Under the pieces are notes generated by a model. It searched no databases. It worked only from the letters and a program-made list of their open reading frames with translations, and had not been told where the DNA came from. DNA of 38,501 nt from Burkholderiaceae bacterium (GTDB lineage: Bacteria > Pseudomonadota > Gammaproteobacteria > Burkholderiales > Burkholderiaceae_C), in assembly GCA_016790175.1 (NCBI GenBank), contig JAEUPI010000241.1, forward strand, positions 1 to 38,501, read 5' to 3'. Of the stretch, positions 29,265-38,501 are shown one piece after another (position 1 is the stretch's first letter; the number at the start of each line of letters is the position of its first letter). A program made the position numbers and the translations under genes.

Positions 29265-29495
29265 ATGAAGTTCGTTCTTGTCCTGGTTGTGGTGGTGGTC
29301 GTGCTGTGGTGGCTGTTGCGGCGCCCGAGTGCGTCCAGACCTCGAAGCCAGGCGCCGCCGCCGACGGCGACCTTCGTCACCTGTGCGCATTGCGGCGTGC
29401 ACCTGCCGGCCGGCGACGCCATCAGCGATGGGCGCCTGCACTATTGCAGCGAGGCCCATCGACTGGCTGGACCGCAACACCGCGATCCGCAATGA
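29265..29495 (+). CDS. PP0621-like small membrane-anchored Cys-motif protein
   Basis: 76 residues. The N-terminus is one hydrophobic segment (MKFVLVLVVVVVVLWWLLRR), then a basic/proline linker, then a small CxxC domain: FVTCAHCGVHLPAGDAISDG and HYCSEAHR. The three cysteines and the histidines suggest a tiny metal-binding module. It matches the PP0621 family, of unknown function, which usually sits between ypjD and pilS in Betaproteobacteria. The stop overlaps the pilS ATG by 4 bases. Confidence 0.85.
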   Translation: MKFVLVLVVVVVVLWWLLRRPSASRPRSQAPPPTATFVTCAHCGVHLPAGDAISDGRLHYCSEAHRLAGPQHRDPQ

Positions 29496-31419
29496 CCGAT
29501 TCGGTCCCGCTCGAGCGCAGACTCGGTGACCGGCGGCGGAACGATCGCCGCGTCGCGTCGCGGTCGATGGCCGAGGAATCCTGGTTCGGCGCGCTTGGCG
29601 TCGGTGGCGATACCGAGATCCAGGGCGAAGCGAGCGCGGTCTCGCCCGCGGCGACCGATGCGGCAATCGGTCGAGACGGGTCGGCGTCCGCCGTTTCGGA
29701 CGACGAGACCCGTCGCTCCGAGGGCCGCGAGGCGCGACGGGTCGCGGCATCGCCGGAGGCGGCCCTGCGACGCGTGTTTCGCACCTACGTCGCTGCGAGA
29801 GCGTTGCTGGGGCTGTTGCTGGCCGCGGTGCCGTGGATCGCGTCACTTTCCGGTGGTCGCAGCGCGCTGCCGCTGATTGCGCTGTGCGTGGCCTACGGCG
29901 TGCAAAGCGTGCTGTTCTGGCTTTGGCCGCACATGCGCGAGGGCGACGAGGTGCTGCCGGTGTCGAGTCTGCGTCGCCGGCACTGGATCGCGACGATCGG
30001 CGTCGATCTGTGCGTGTTTGCAGCGCTGCATCTGTTCGATCCGCTGGCCAACCTGAACTTCGGCGCGCTGCTGGTGCTGCCGGTGTTGATGGCCGGCGTG
30101 ATGACGCCACGGCCAGCTGCATTGGCCACTGCAGCCGCCGTGGCGCTGGTCTTGCTCGCCGGTGTGTGGCGCGGCGCCGGGCAGCCCGGCGACGTGGCGC
30201 TGACCCTGACGCAGGCCGGTCTGGCCGGCATCGGCATCTTCATGATCGCGCTGCTGGCGGGCGAATTGTCGGGTCGGCTGGCTCGCGAGGAGAGGGCTGC
30301 ACGCGGCAGTCTCGAGCTCGCCCGGCAGCAGGCGCAGCTGAACCGACTGGTGATCGAGGAGATGACCGATGGCGTGCTCGTGGTTGATCGGCGCGCGCGC
30401 GTGCGCGCCGCGAACCCGGCCGCGCGGGCGCTGCTCGCACCCGATGGATTGACCAAGCCTGCGCCGTTCCAGCTGCAAGGCGAACCGGCATGGTCGGCAC
30501 TGTCGACGGCCGTCGAGCAGGCGTTTGCAGCCGGCGAGTGGCCTGAGTCGGCCCGTCTGATCCGGCTGCAGTTCGCAAACGACCGCTCGCGGACCGTGCA
30601 GCTGCGTGCGCGTTTCACGCGACGCCGCAACGGCGAGTCGGGCCAGGATGCGCAGGAGGAGTTTTGCGTCGTCTTTCTCGACGACCTGCGCAACGTGCAG
30701 GCGCGCGTGCAGAAGGAGAAGCTGGCCGCGATGGGCCGGGTGTCGGCCGGCATTGCCCATGAAATCCGCAACCCGCTGGCCGCCATCGCGCAGGCGAACG
30801 CGCTGCTGCTGGAGGACGCGCTGCCCGCCGATCAGCATCGCCTGGCGCGCATGGTTGCCGACAACGTGGAACGGCTCAAGCGCATCGTCGACGATGTGAT
30901 GGCCGTTGCGCCGGGCGCCGCAACCGAGAACCGGGTGATCGATGCCACCGCGCAGGTCGATGCGGTCAGCGCCGAGTGGTCGCGCGCGGTGCAGACGCCG
31001 TCCGGCCCCGGAGGCCGGCTTCGCGTCGAGTTGCCGGACAGCCCGATCGGCGTGCGGTTCGATGGCGAACACCTGCGGCGAGTGCTGACCAATCTGCTCG
31101 ACAACGCACGCCGGCATGCCAGCGATGCAGCGGGCGCGATCGAGCTGCGACTGGCGGTGAACAACGAACAGAAGGCCACGCTCGCCGTGGCGAGCGACGG
31201 CGAGCCGATCCGGCCCGATGTGGAACGCTTTCTTTTCGAGCCCTTTTTCTCGACCCGCAGCCGCGGCACCGGCTTAGGCTTGTATATTTGCCGAGAGCTC
31301 TGCGCCCGCTACGGCGCCACCATCGAGTACCGGCCGCATGGCGGGGACCACCGGCACCACAACGAATTCGTGATCACGATGCAGCGCGAGGTGCTGCCCG
31401 TTCGCAACGCGACGACGCC

Positions 31420-31423
<4 letters not shown>
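29492..31423 (+). CDS. pilS: Sensor histidine kinase PilS of the type IV pilus two-component system
   Basis: Membrane sensor kinase that with PilR controls pilin transcription. 643 residues from the ATG at 29492, which overlaps the preceding stop (ATGA). The first 95 residues are hydrophilic and Arg-rich (LERRLGDRRRNDRR), an unusually long prefix; an internal ATG at codon 26 is an alternative start. About six membrane segments follow (95-255), a PAS-like region (about 285-400), the dimerisation/phosphorylation helix with the probable phospho-His423 in GIAHEIRNPLAAIAQANALL, and the ATPase domain with an N box (LLDNARRHASD) and RGTGLGLYICREL. pilR follows with a 4-base overlap. Confidence 0.93.
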
Positions 31424-32931
<1,508 letters not shown>

Positions 32932-32933
32932 CG

Positions 32934-33509
32934 GTGTCCAAGCGGGCCTGGGTCGACGGCTGGTGGCATCGCGCTGAACCTCGCCCGTCGCCGAACGCCA
33001 ATGAGCGGCCGGACCCCGGCAAGGTGAACCTCGTGGTGTTGCATTCGATAAGTCTGCCGCCAGGCGAACATGGCGGACCGTACATCGAGCAGCTGTTCCT
33101 GAATCGATTGGATTGGGACGCACACCCGTACTTCCTGAGCATTCGCGGCCTGGAGGTCTCGGCGCACTTCCTGATCCGCCGGACCGGAAAATTGTTGCAG
33201 TTCGTTTCCTGCGATCGACGTGCCTGGCACGCAGGCCGGTCGTCATGGCGTGGCCGCGACAACTGCAATGACTATTCTGTGGGCATCGAGCTCGAGGGCA
33301 TGGAGGGAACGCGTTTCGCACGAGCGCAATACGACATGCTGGCTTCACTGCTGCGTGCCCTGGCGCGCCAGTACCCCATCGCAGAAATAGTTGGTCACGA
33401 ACATGTGGCGCCTGCGCGAAAACACGACCCGGGCGCAGGGTTTGATTGGTCGCGGCTCGCACGCGCGCTGCGTTGGCGAGCCGAGCGATTGCCGTTCGCC
33501 GTGCGATGA
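32934..33509 (+). CDS. ampD: 1,6-anhydro-N-acetylmuramyl-L-alanine amidase AmpD
   Basis: Cytosolic zinc amidase in peptidoglycan recycling that removes the peptide from anhydro-muropeptides; loss often derepresses AmpC where present. 191 residues from GTG at 32934, two bases after the pilR stop; no upstream or nearby ATG fits. Zinc-binding features: the His in VVLHSISLPPGE, His and Asp in GHEHVAPARKHDPG, with the catalytic Lys in the same motif. HFLIRRTGKLLQFV and GIELEG are also typical. No strong ribosome site, so translation may be coupled to pilR. Confidence 0.95.
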   Translation: MSKRAWVDGWWHRAEPRPSPNANERPDPGKVNLVVLHSISLPPGEHGGPYIEQLFLNRLDWDAHPYFLSIRGLEVSAHFLIRRTGKLLQFVSCDRRAWHAGRSSWRGRDNCNDYSVGIELEGMEGTRFARAQYDMLASLLRALARQYPIAEIVGHEHVAPARKHDPGAGFDWSRLARALRWRAERLPFAVR

Positions 33510-33576
33510 GCATCGACGCGGTTCTTGCCGTGTCATCGTGCGCTGAGCGAGCATCGGCGCGGGTACGCGAAGTCGG

Positions 33577-33618
33577 AAGCTGAGCCCATGCGGCTTGCCG
33601 ACCGATGGCGGTCAGCTT
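33577..33618. repeat. Imperfect hairpin downstream of ampD
   Basis: AAGCTGA (33577-33583) pairs with TCAGCTT (33612-33618); inside, GCC/GGC, AT/AT and CGG/CCG pairs continue towards a CTTG loop at 33594-33597, with small bulges. It could end transcription of the pilSR-ampD unit, but no T tract follows on either strand. Confidence 0.45.
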
Positions 33619-33674
33619 GGATGTCGTCGAGATCGGGCACCGACACGACGCACATCGACGTCAAGAGGGCATTC

Positions 33675-33722
33675 ACGCTACCCCTAGTGGGTTGATACCC
33701 GTGTAGGCCCCAGATATAGTGT
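33675..33722 (+). promoter_or_regulatory. Tandem NrdR-type boxes upstream of nrdA
   Basis: Two 16-base sites resembling the NrdR consensus (ACACWATATATWGTGT-like): ACGCTACCCCTAGTGG at 33675-33690, conserved in its outer arms, and GCCCCAGATATAGTGT at 33707-33722. They start 32 bases apart, leaving 16 bases between them, close to the three-helical-turn spacing known for NrdR sites. The second box covers the -10 and the -35 lies between the boxes, so binding should repress nrdA when dATP is plentiful. Confidence 0.75.
33692..33720 (+). promoter_or_regulatory. nrdA promoter (sigma70)
   Basis: TTGATA (33692-33697), 17-base spacer, TATAGT (33715-33720). Both hexamers are close to consensus and the spacer is ideal. 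The predicted start near 33727 gives a leader of about 180 bases. Confidence 0.8.
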
Positions 33723-33908
33723 GCGCCCGTGCCGGAATGCCTACGCACCACTTCTTCGCCGATCGTGTCTGGCGCATGGCTGAACACACTGAGATGACTG
33801 CCATGCCGCCTGCCGCGGCGTTGTGCTCCGCACGCTGAGTCGGCGTCCGCAGCAGTACGTCACCCGCGTTTCTTTCGACCTGTCCACAGACCTACAAGAG
33901 GGGAATTC

Positions 33909-36797
33909 ATGCAATCTGCGTCCGCCCGCGTCGCCGAGTCCTTCGTTCAGGCACATGCAATGGGCCATCCGGCCGTCGTCGAGACAGCCTACGCGGGCTA
34001 CCAGATCATTCGCCGCAACGGCGCTGTGGTCACCTTCGCGCCGAACAAGATCGCCGTGGCGCTGATGAAGGCGTTCCTCGCGGTTCACGGCACGCAGGGC
34101 GCGGCCTCGGCCAGCGTGCGCGAGACGGTGGATGCACTCACCGAGACGGTGGTGCGAGCACTATTGCGTTCGCGTCCAGGCGGCGGCACGTTTCATATCG
34201 AAGATGTGCAGGATCAGGTCGAGCTCGGTCTGATGCGCGGCGGCCACCATGAGGTGGCCCGCGCCTACGTGCTGTATCGCGAGCGCCGTGCACAGGAGCG
34301 GGCCCGCCAGGCGGCGGCATCGGCGCCGTCTCGGGAGCCCGCGCTGCACGTGATCGACGCCGGCCAGCGAGTGCCGCTTGACATGGCCCGGTTGCAGCGT
34401 CTGGTCGAGAACGCATGCGCCGGGCTCGGCGACGACGTGAAGGCCGAACCCATCCTGGCCGAGACGCGTCGCAATCTCTACGACGGCGTGCCGATCGAAG
34501 AGGTGCACAAGGCGGCGATCCTGGCGGCTCGCACGTTGATCGAGAAGGAGCCGGCCTACACGCGTGCCACGGCGCGCCTGCTGCTGCATACGATCCGCAA
34601 GGAGATTCTCGGCGTGGAGACCGAACACGCCGAAATGGCGGAGCGTTATCCGCAGTATTTCGCGCAGTTCATCGAACGCGGCATCGCTCACGAGCTGCTC
34701 GACAGCCGGCTGCAGCAGTTCGACCTGGCGCAGCTCGGCGCCGCGCTGAAGCACGAGCGCGACATGCAGTTCGACTACCTCGGCCTGCAGACCCTGTACG
34801 ACCGCTACTTCCTGCACGTGAAGGAGCAGCGCATCGAGTTGCCGCAGGCGTTCTTCATGCGCGTGGCGATGGGCCTGGCTCTCAACGAGATCGATCGCGA
34901 GGCGCGCGCCATCGAGTTCTACAACGTGCTGTCGAGCTTCGACTTCATGTCGAGCACGCCGACCCTGTTCAATGCCGGAACGCAGCGCTCACAGCTGTCG
35001 AGCTGCTACCTGACCACGGTGGCCGACGACCTCGACGGCATCTACGAGGCGCTGAAGGAGAACGCGCTGCTGTCCAAGTACGCGGGGGGCCTGGGCAACG
35101 ACTGGAGCAACGTGCGTGCGCTCGGCTCTTACATCAAGGGCACCAATGGCAAGAGCCAGGGCGTGGTGCCGTTCCTGAAGGTCGTCAACGACACGGCCGT
35201 CGCGGTCAACCAGGGCGGCAAGCGCAAGGGCGCGGTCTGTGCGTACCTGGAGAGCTGGCACCTCGATATCGAGGAGTTCCTCGAGCTGCGCAAGAACACC
35301 GGTGATGACCGGAGGCGCACGCACGACATGAACACCGCCAACTGGATACCCGACCTGTTCATGAAACGCGTGATCGAGGGCGGCGAATGGACGCTGTTTT
35401 CGCCTTCGACCTGCCCGGACCTGCATGATCGGTTCGGCGCCGACTTCGAGAGCGCCTATCTGGGCTACGAGGCCAAGGTCGATCGCGGCGAGCTCAAGTT
35501 GTACAAGCGCGTTGCGGCGCGTGACCTCTGGCGCAGGATGCTCACGATGCTGTTCGAGACCGGGCACCCGTGGATCACGTTCAAGGATGCCTGCAACGTG
35601 CGGTCGCCCCAGCAGCACGTGGGCGTCGTGCACTCGTCGAACCTGTGTACCGAGATCACGTTGAATACAGGGCCGACGGAGATCGCTGTCTGCAATCTCG
35701 GCTCGGTGAACCTGGCGCAGCACCTGCAGTCCGGACAGATCGACCAGGCCAAGCTGAAGCAGACCGTCGCCACCGCGATGCGCATACTCGACAACGTGAT
35801 CGACATCAACTACTACGCGGTGAAGAAGGCGCGTGACTCCAATCTGCGCCATCGACCCGTCGGGCTTGGCATCATGGGGTTCCAGGATGCGCTGTACCAC
35901 CTGCGCACGCCCTACGCCTCGGAGGCCGCGGTGGAGTTCGCTGATCGCTCGATGGAGGCCGTCTGCTACCACGCGTACTGGGCATCCACCGAGCTGGCCG
36001 AGGAGCGTGGTCGCTACTCCAGCTACAAGGGCTCGTTGTGGGACCGCGGCATCCTGCCGCAGGACACGCTCGACCTGCTGGCGGGTCAGCGCGGCACGGG
36101 CGCCGATGGTGGCATCTACGTCGACGTGGACCGCTCGTCGACGCTCGACTGGCCAGCACTGCGTGCACGCATTGCGCAGCACGGCATGCGCAACTCCAAC
36201 TGCGTGGCGATCGCGCCGACGGCCACGATCAGCAACATCGTCGGCGTGGACGCGTCGATCGAGCCCTGTTTCGGCAACCTGTCGGTCAAGTCCAACCTGT
36301 CGGGCGAGTTCACGGTGGTCAACGAGTACCTCGTGCGTGACTTGAAGCGTCTGGGTCTCTGGGACGATGTGATGGTCATGGATCTCAAGCACTTCGATGG
36401 TTCGCTGCGCCGTATCGATCGTGTGCCGGAGGAGGTCAAGCAACTCTATGCCACGGCATTCGAGGTAGAGCCGCGATGGTTGGTCGAAGCCGCCGCGCGC
36501 CGCCAGAAGTGGATCGACCAGGCCCAATCACTCAATATCTACATGGCCGGTGCCTCGGGCAAGAAGCTCGACGAGATCTACAAGCTCGCCTGGCTGCGCG
36601 GCCTGAAGACCACCTACTACCTGCGCACGATGGGTGCCACGCATGCGGAGAAATCCACCGTGAAGGCGGGTGCGCTCAATGCTGTTCCGCAAGCTGACGC
36701 CGACACATCGATGCACGCAGCCGCAGGCGATTCAGCGCCGGGCTCGGACGTGAAGTTTTGCTCGATCGACAACCCCGATTGCGAAGCATGCCAATGA
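33909..36797 (+). CDS. nrdA: Class Ia ribonucleotide reductase, large (alpha) subunit
   Basis: Reduces ribonucleoside diphosphates to deoxyribonucleotides together with NrdB. 962 residues, longer than E. coli NrdA (761) because the N-terminus carries two ATP-cone regions: a first at about 30-130 (IIRRNGAVVTFAPNKIAVALMKAF ... EVARAYVLYRERR) and a second, more divergent one at about 145-235. The catalytic barrel has SSCYL (active-site Cys near 365), NLCTEI (radical Cys and Glu near 580) and the partner Cys in IAVCNLGS. The C-terminus ends in the CxxC shuttle DCEACQ. Strong ribosome site. It is controlled by the NrdR-overlapped promoter; nrdB follows after 182 bases. Confidence 0.98.
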   Translation: MQSASARVAESFVQAHAMGHPAVVETAYAGYQIIRRNGAVVTFAPNKIAVALMKAFLAVHGTQGAASASVRETVDALTETVVRALLRSRPGGGTFHIEDVQDQVELGLMRGGHHEVARAYVLYRERRAQERARQAAASAPSREPALHVIDAGQRVPLDMARLQRLVENACAGLGDDVKAEPILAETRRNLYDGVPIEEVHKAAILAARTLIEKEPAYTRATARLLLHTIRKEILGVETEHAEMAERYPQYFAQFIERGIAHELLDSRLQQFDLAQLGAALKHERDMQFDYLGLQTLYDRYFLHVKEQRIELPQAFFMRVAMGLALNEIDREARAIEFYNVLSSFDFMSSTPTLFNAGTQRSQLSSCYLTTVADDLDGIYEALKENALLSKYAGGLGNDWSNVRALGSYIKGTNGKSQGVVPFLKVVNDTAVAVNQGGKRKGAVCAYLESWHLDIEEFLELRKNTGDDRRRTHDMNTANWIPDLFMKRVIEGGEWTLFSPSTCPDLHDRFGADFESAYLGYEAKVDRGELKLYKRVAARDLWRRMLTMLFETGHPWITFKDACNVRSPQQHVGVVHSSNLCTEITLNTGPTEIAVCNLGSVNLAQHLQSGQIDQAKLKQTVATAMRILDNVIDINYYAVKKARDSNLRHRPVGLGIMGFQDALYHLRTPYASEAAVEFADRSMEAVCYHAYWASTELAEERGRYSSYKGSLWDRGILPQDTLDLLAGQRGTGADGGIYVDVDRSSTLDWPALRARIAQHGMRNSNCVAIAPTATISNIVGVDASIEPCFGNLSVKSNLSGEFTVVNEYLVRDLKRLGLWDDVMVMDLKHFDGSLRRIDRVPEEVKQLYATAFEVEPRWLVEAAARRQKWIDQAQSLNIYMAGASGKKLDEIYKLAWLRGLKTTYYLRTMGATHAEKSTVKAGALNAVPQADADTSMHAAAGDSAPGSDVKFCSIDNPDCEACQ

Positions 36798-36927
36798 CAC
36801 AACCCCGTTCAATCGGCGCTTCGAATCAGGTCCCCGACGTGCATCGTTCGTCGCGCCGTCATCGCGCATGCTGTGCGACAACGATGCGGGATCGCAACAA
36901 CGCGACCGCCCAAAAGTCAAGAAGTGC

Positions 36928-36956
36928 TTGGTGTTTGAACGCAACACTCACATAAT
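36928..36956 (+). promoter_or_regulatory. Possible promoter of nrdB
   Basis: TTGGTG (36928-36933), 17-base spacer, CATAAT (36951-36956), 23 bases before the nrdB ATG. The -10 is good and the -35 weak. The 182-base nrdA-nrdB gap makes a separate promoter plausible. Confidence 0.4.
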
Positions 36957-36979
36957 CCGCAACCACAGGAAGCACTCAC

Positions 36980-38209
36980 ATGCTGGTCTGGGAAGACGAC
37001 ATCAAAGTCCCAACGACACCATTCGCTCGAAGCGCCACGCCGATGCCCGCAGAGGCCGTGCGTGCCGCAGTGCTCTCCTCGACCAGCACGCCGCAATTGC
37101 AGCCTCGGTTGGCGGCAACGACGTCCGAGGCAACTGTTTCCCGGCAACGTGCAACCACGGCTGAGAAGCCGACCTCGCAGGCGAGGAGCCAGCGCCGTGT
37201 GAGTGCCGCCGACAAGCGCATCATCAACGGCCAGACTGATGTCAACCAGCTGGTGCCGTTCAAATACAAGTGGGCATGGGAGAAGTACCTTGCCACGTGC
37301 GCGAACCACTGGATGCCCCAGGAGATCAACATGTCGCGCGACATCGCGACATGGAAGGATCCCAACGGCCTCACGGAAGACGAGCGCCGAATCGTCAAAC
37401 GCAATCTCGGTTTCTTCGTCACGGCTGACTCGCTCGCCGCCAACAACATCACGTTGGGCACCTATCGCCACATCACGGCGCCCGAGTGCCGCCAGTTCCT
37501 CCTGCGCCAGGCGTTCGAAGAGGCGATCCATACGCACGCGTACCAGTACATCGTGGAAAGCCTGGGGCTGGACGAAGGCGAGATCTTCAACGCCTACCAC
37601 GAGATCGCGTCCATCCGAGACAAGGATGAGTTCCTGATCCCGTTCATCGACGCGATCATGGATCCCACATTCCGCACCGGCACTCCGGAGGCGGATCAGA
37701 CGCTGCTGAAGTCGATCATCGTCTTCGCATGCCTGATGGAGGGGCTTTTCTTCTACGTCGGGTTCACGCAGATCCTGGCGCTTGGCCGTCAGAACAAGAT
37801 GACGGGCGCAGCGGAGCAGTATCAGTACATCCTTCGCGACGAGTCGATGCACTGCAACTTCGGCATCGACTTGATCAACCAGATCAAACTCGAGAATCCC
37901 CATCTGTGGACACCGGATTTCCGTGCCGAGATCAAGGCTCTGTTCCAGAAGGCGGTTGATCTCGAGTATCGCTACGCAGAGGACACCATGCCTCGAGGCG
38001 TGCTGGGCATGAATGCCTCGATGTTCAAGGGCTACCTGCGCTATATCGCCAACCGGCGTGCAACGCAGATCGGCCTCGATGCGCTCTTCCCGAACGAGGA
38101 GAACCCGTTCCCGTGGATGAGCGAAATGATCGACCTGAAGAAGGAGCGCAATTTCTTTGAGACTCGCGTCATCGAGTACCAGTCCGGTGGCGCGCTGACC
38201 TGGGATTGA
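36980..38209 (+). CDS. nrdB: Class Ia ribonucleotide reductase, small (beta) subunit
   Basis: Carries the diiron centre and tyrosyl radical for NrdA. 409 residues. The first 75 or so residues are a low-complexity Ala/Thr/Ser/Arg/Pro extension, also seen in Burkholderiales NrdB. The ferritin-like core follows: Asp in [21 protein letters not shown] with Glu, His and the probable radical Tyr188, then Glu in [14 protein letters not shown] and Glu/His in [10 protein letters not shown]. All iron ligands expected from the family are present. The C-terminus [18 protein letters not shown] provides the tail that docks on NrdA. AGGAAG precedes the ATG by about 8 bases. Confidence 0.98.
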   Translation: MLVWEDDIKVPTTPFARSATPMPAEAVRAAVLSSTSTPQLQPRLAATTSEATVSRQRATTAEKPTSQARSQRRVSAADKRIINGQTDVNQLVPFKYKWAWEKYLATCANHWMPQEINMSRDIATWKDPNGLTEDERRIVKRNLGFFVTADSLAANNITLGTYRHITAPECRQFLLRQAFEEAIHTHAYQYIVESLGLDEGEIFNAYHEIASIRDKDEFLIPFIDAIMDPTFRTGTPEADQTLLKSIIVFACLMEGLFFYVGFTQILALGRQNKMTGAAEQYQYILRDESMHCNFGIDLINQIKLENPHLWTPDFRAEIKALFQKAVDLEYRYAEDTMPRGVLGMNASMFKGYLRYIANRRATQIGLDALFPNEENPFPWMSEMIDLKKERNFFETRVIEYQSGGALTWD

Positions 38210-38424
38210 TGCCCGGCGTTTGCGCAGGGCCATTCCCAGGAACGTGAGAGATCAAGATCGTGGCTGGTGCACCGTGGTCGACAGAATCGACGGGCACCGC
38301 CACTACCCCATTCACCGCAGTGGGGTCCCGAAGGAACCGCAGGGCAACGACGGGATTTCGCGGGTGAATCGCCGAGCCGCAACAGCGGTCCGGTGCATTT
38401 CGCAACTTGATCAAGGAGATCGAA

Positions 38425-38501
38425 ATGGCAACTGCGAAGAAGAAGGCTCCGGCTAAGAAGGCTGCGGCGAAGAAGAAGGCTCCGGCCAAGAAGAAGGCCC
38501 C
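38425..38501 (+). CDS. Histone H1-like lysine/alanine-rich protein, 3' end missing
   Basis: The reading frame begins MATAKKKAPAKKAAAKKKAP and runs off the window after about 25 codons. It repeats a KKKAPAKK-type unit, as in the histone H1-like (AlgP/HC1-type) DNA-binding proteins of Betaproteobacteria that often follow nrdB. AAGGAG lies 6 bases before the ATG, a strong ribosome site. It begins 215 bases after nrdB; that gap holds a weak ACCCCA/TGGGGT inverted repeat (38305-38326) but no T tract and no clear promoter. Total length cannot be known here. Confidence 0.85.
   Translation, partial: MATAKKKAPAKKAAAKKKAPAKKKA

Larger units (their letters stand above)
33510..33908. other. Intergenic region between ampD and nrdA
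   Basis: 399 bases without a convincing gene. From left to right it holds an imperfect hairpin (33577-33618), two NrdR-type boxes (33675-33722) overlapping a sigma70 promoter, and a leader of about 180 bases that contains an open frame of 33 codons (33737-33838). The final bases (AGAGGGGAATTC before the nrdA ATG) give a good ribosome site. Confidence 0.8.

Noticed and set aside
33880-33888. CTGTCCACA upstream of nrdA as a possible DnaA box
   Set aside because: Only 7 of 9 bases match and it is a single site; DnaA control of nrd genes in E. coli was the only reason to consider it.
34989-36527. A 512-codon open frame antisense to nrdA
   Set aside because: Overlaps the catalytic core of nrdA, where coding constraint is obvious; no homologous features in the antisense product.
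36980-37210. Low-complexity N-terminus of NrdB as a frameshift or fusion
   Set aside because: A similar Ala/Pro/Thr-rich extension before the [17 protein letters not shown]-type segment is, as I recall, normal for Burkholderiales NrdB.

Overview
The window looks like a stretch of core chromosome from a high-GC betaproteobacterium, most probably order Burkholderiales. The evidence is gene order as much as sequence: ispB / rplU-rpmA-obgE-proB, pilB-pilC-pilD-coaE-zapD-yacG, hemA-prfA-prmC...grxD-ubiX, ffh / ypjD(ccsA)-PP0621-pilS-pilR-ampD-nrdA-nrdB followed by a lysine-rich histone H1-like gene, and DUF1631 and DUF2726 proteins. Genes are tightly packed, with many 4-bp ATGA overlaps. I see no transposase, integrase, phage gene, CRISPR array, toxin-antitoxin pair or defence cassette.

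Layout. 1-2317: the 3' part of engB, convergent with a DUF1631 gene. 2361-4553: the minus-strand groES-groEL operon with a CIRCE operator, a strong promoter and a terminator hairpin. 4566-10180: a minus-strand run pilB-pilC-pilD-coaE-zapD-yacG (type IV pilus assembly, CoA synthesis, Z-ring control, gyrase control). 10332-11481: tRNA-Pro and the quinone side-chain synthase ispB. 11605-14460: plus-strand rplU-rpmA-(terminator)-obgE-proB. 14492-17647: rppH diverging from proS and a lytic transglycosylase gene. 17639-22733: minus-strand hemA, prfA, prmC, an outer-membrane beta-barrel candidate, grxD and ubiX. 22835-25010: a small membrane protein gene, miaB, a small exported protein gene and tRNA-Met. 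25084-28412: the SRP receptor gene ftsY facing a DUF2726 gene and the SRP GTPase gene ffh. 28469-33509: ypjD-like, PP0621-like, pilS, pilR and ampD on the plus strand. 33510-38501: class Ia ribonucleotide reductase nrdA and nrdB, preceded by a promoter overlapped by two NrdR-type boxes, then the start of a histone H1-like gene.

Functional links. The type IV pilus appears twice: the assembly ATPase, platform protein and prepilin peptidase at 6-10 kb, and the PilS/PilR regulators about 20 kb away; no pilin gene is in the window. Both SRP GTPases lie within about 3.4 kb of each other. Protein-synthesis genes (rplU, rpmA, obgE, prfA, prmC, proS, miaB, two tRNAs) are spread through the window.

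I found no undescribed multi-gene system. The points most worth checking are the NrdR/promoter arrangement before nrdA, a YacG with one zinc-ligand cysteine replaced by phenylalanine, a beta-barrel gene placed between prmC and grxD, a DUF2726 membrane protein between ftsY and ffh, and an intrinsic terminator between rpmA and obgE. Coordinates and motifs were read by eye; family names rest on recognised motifs, not on database searches.
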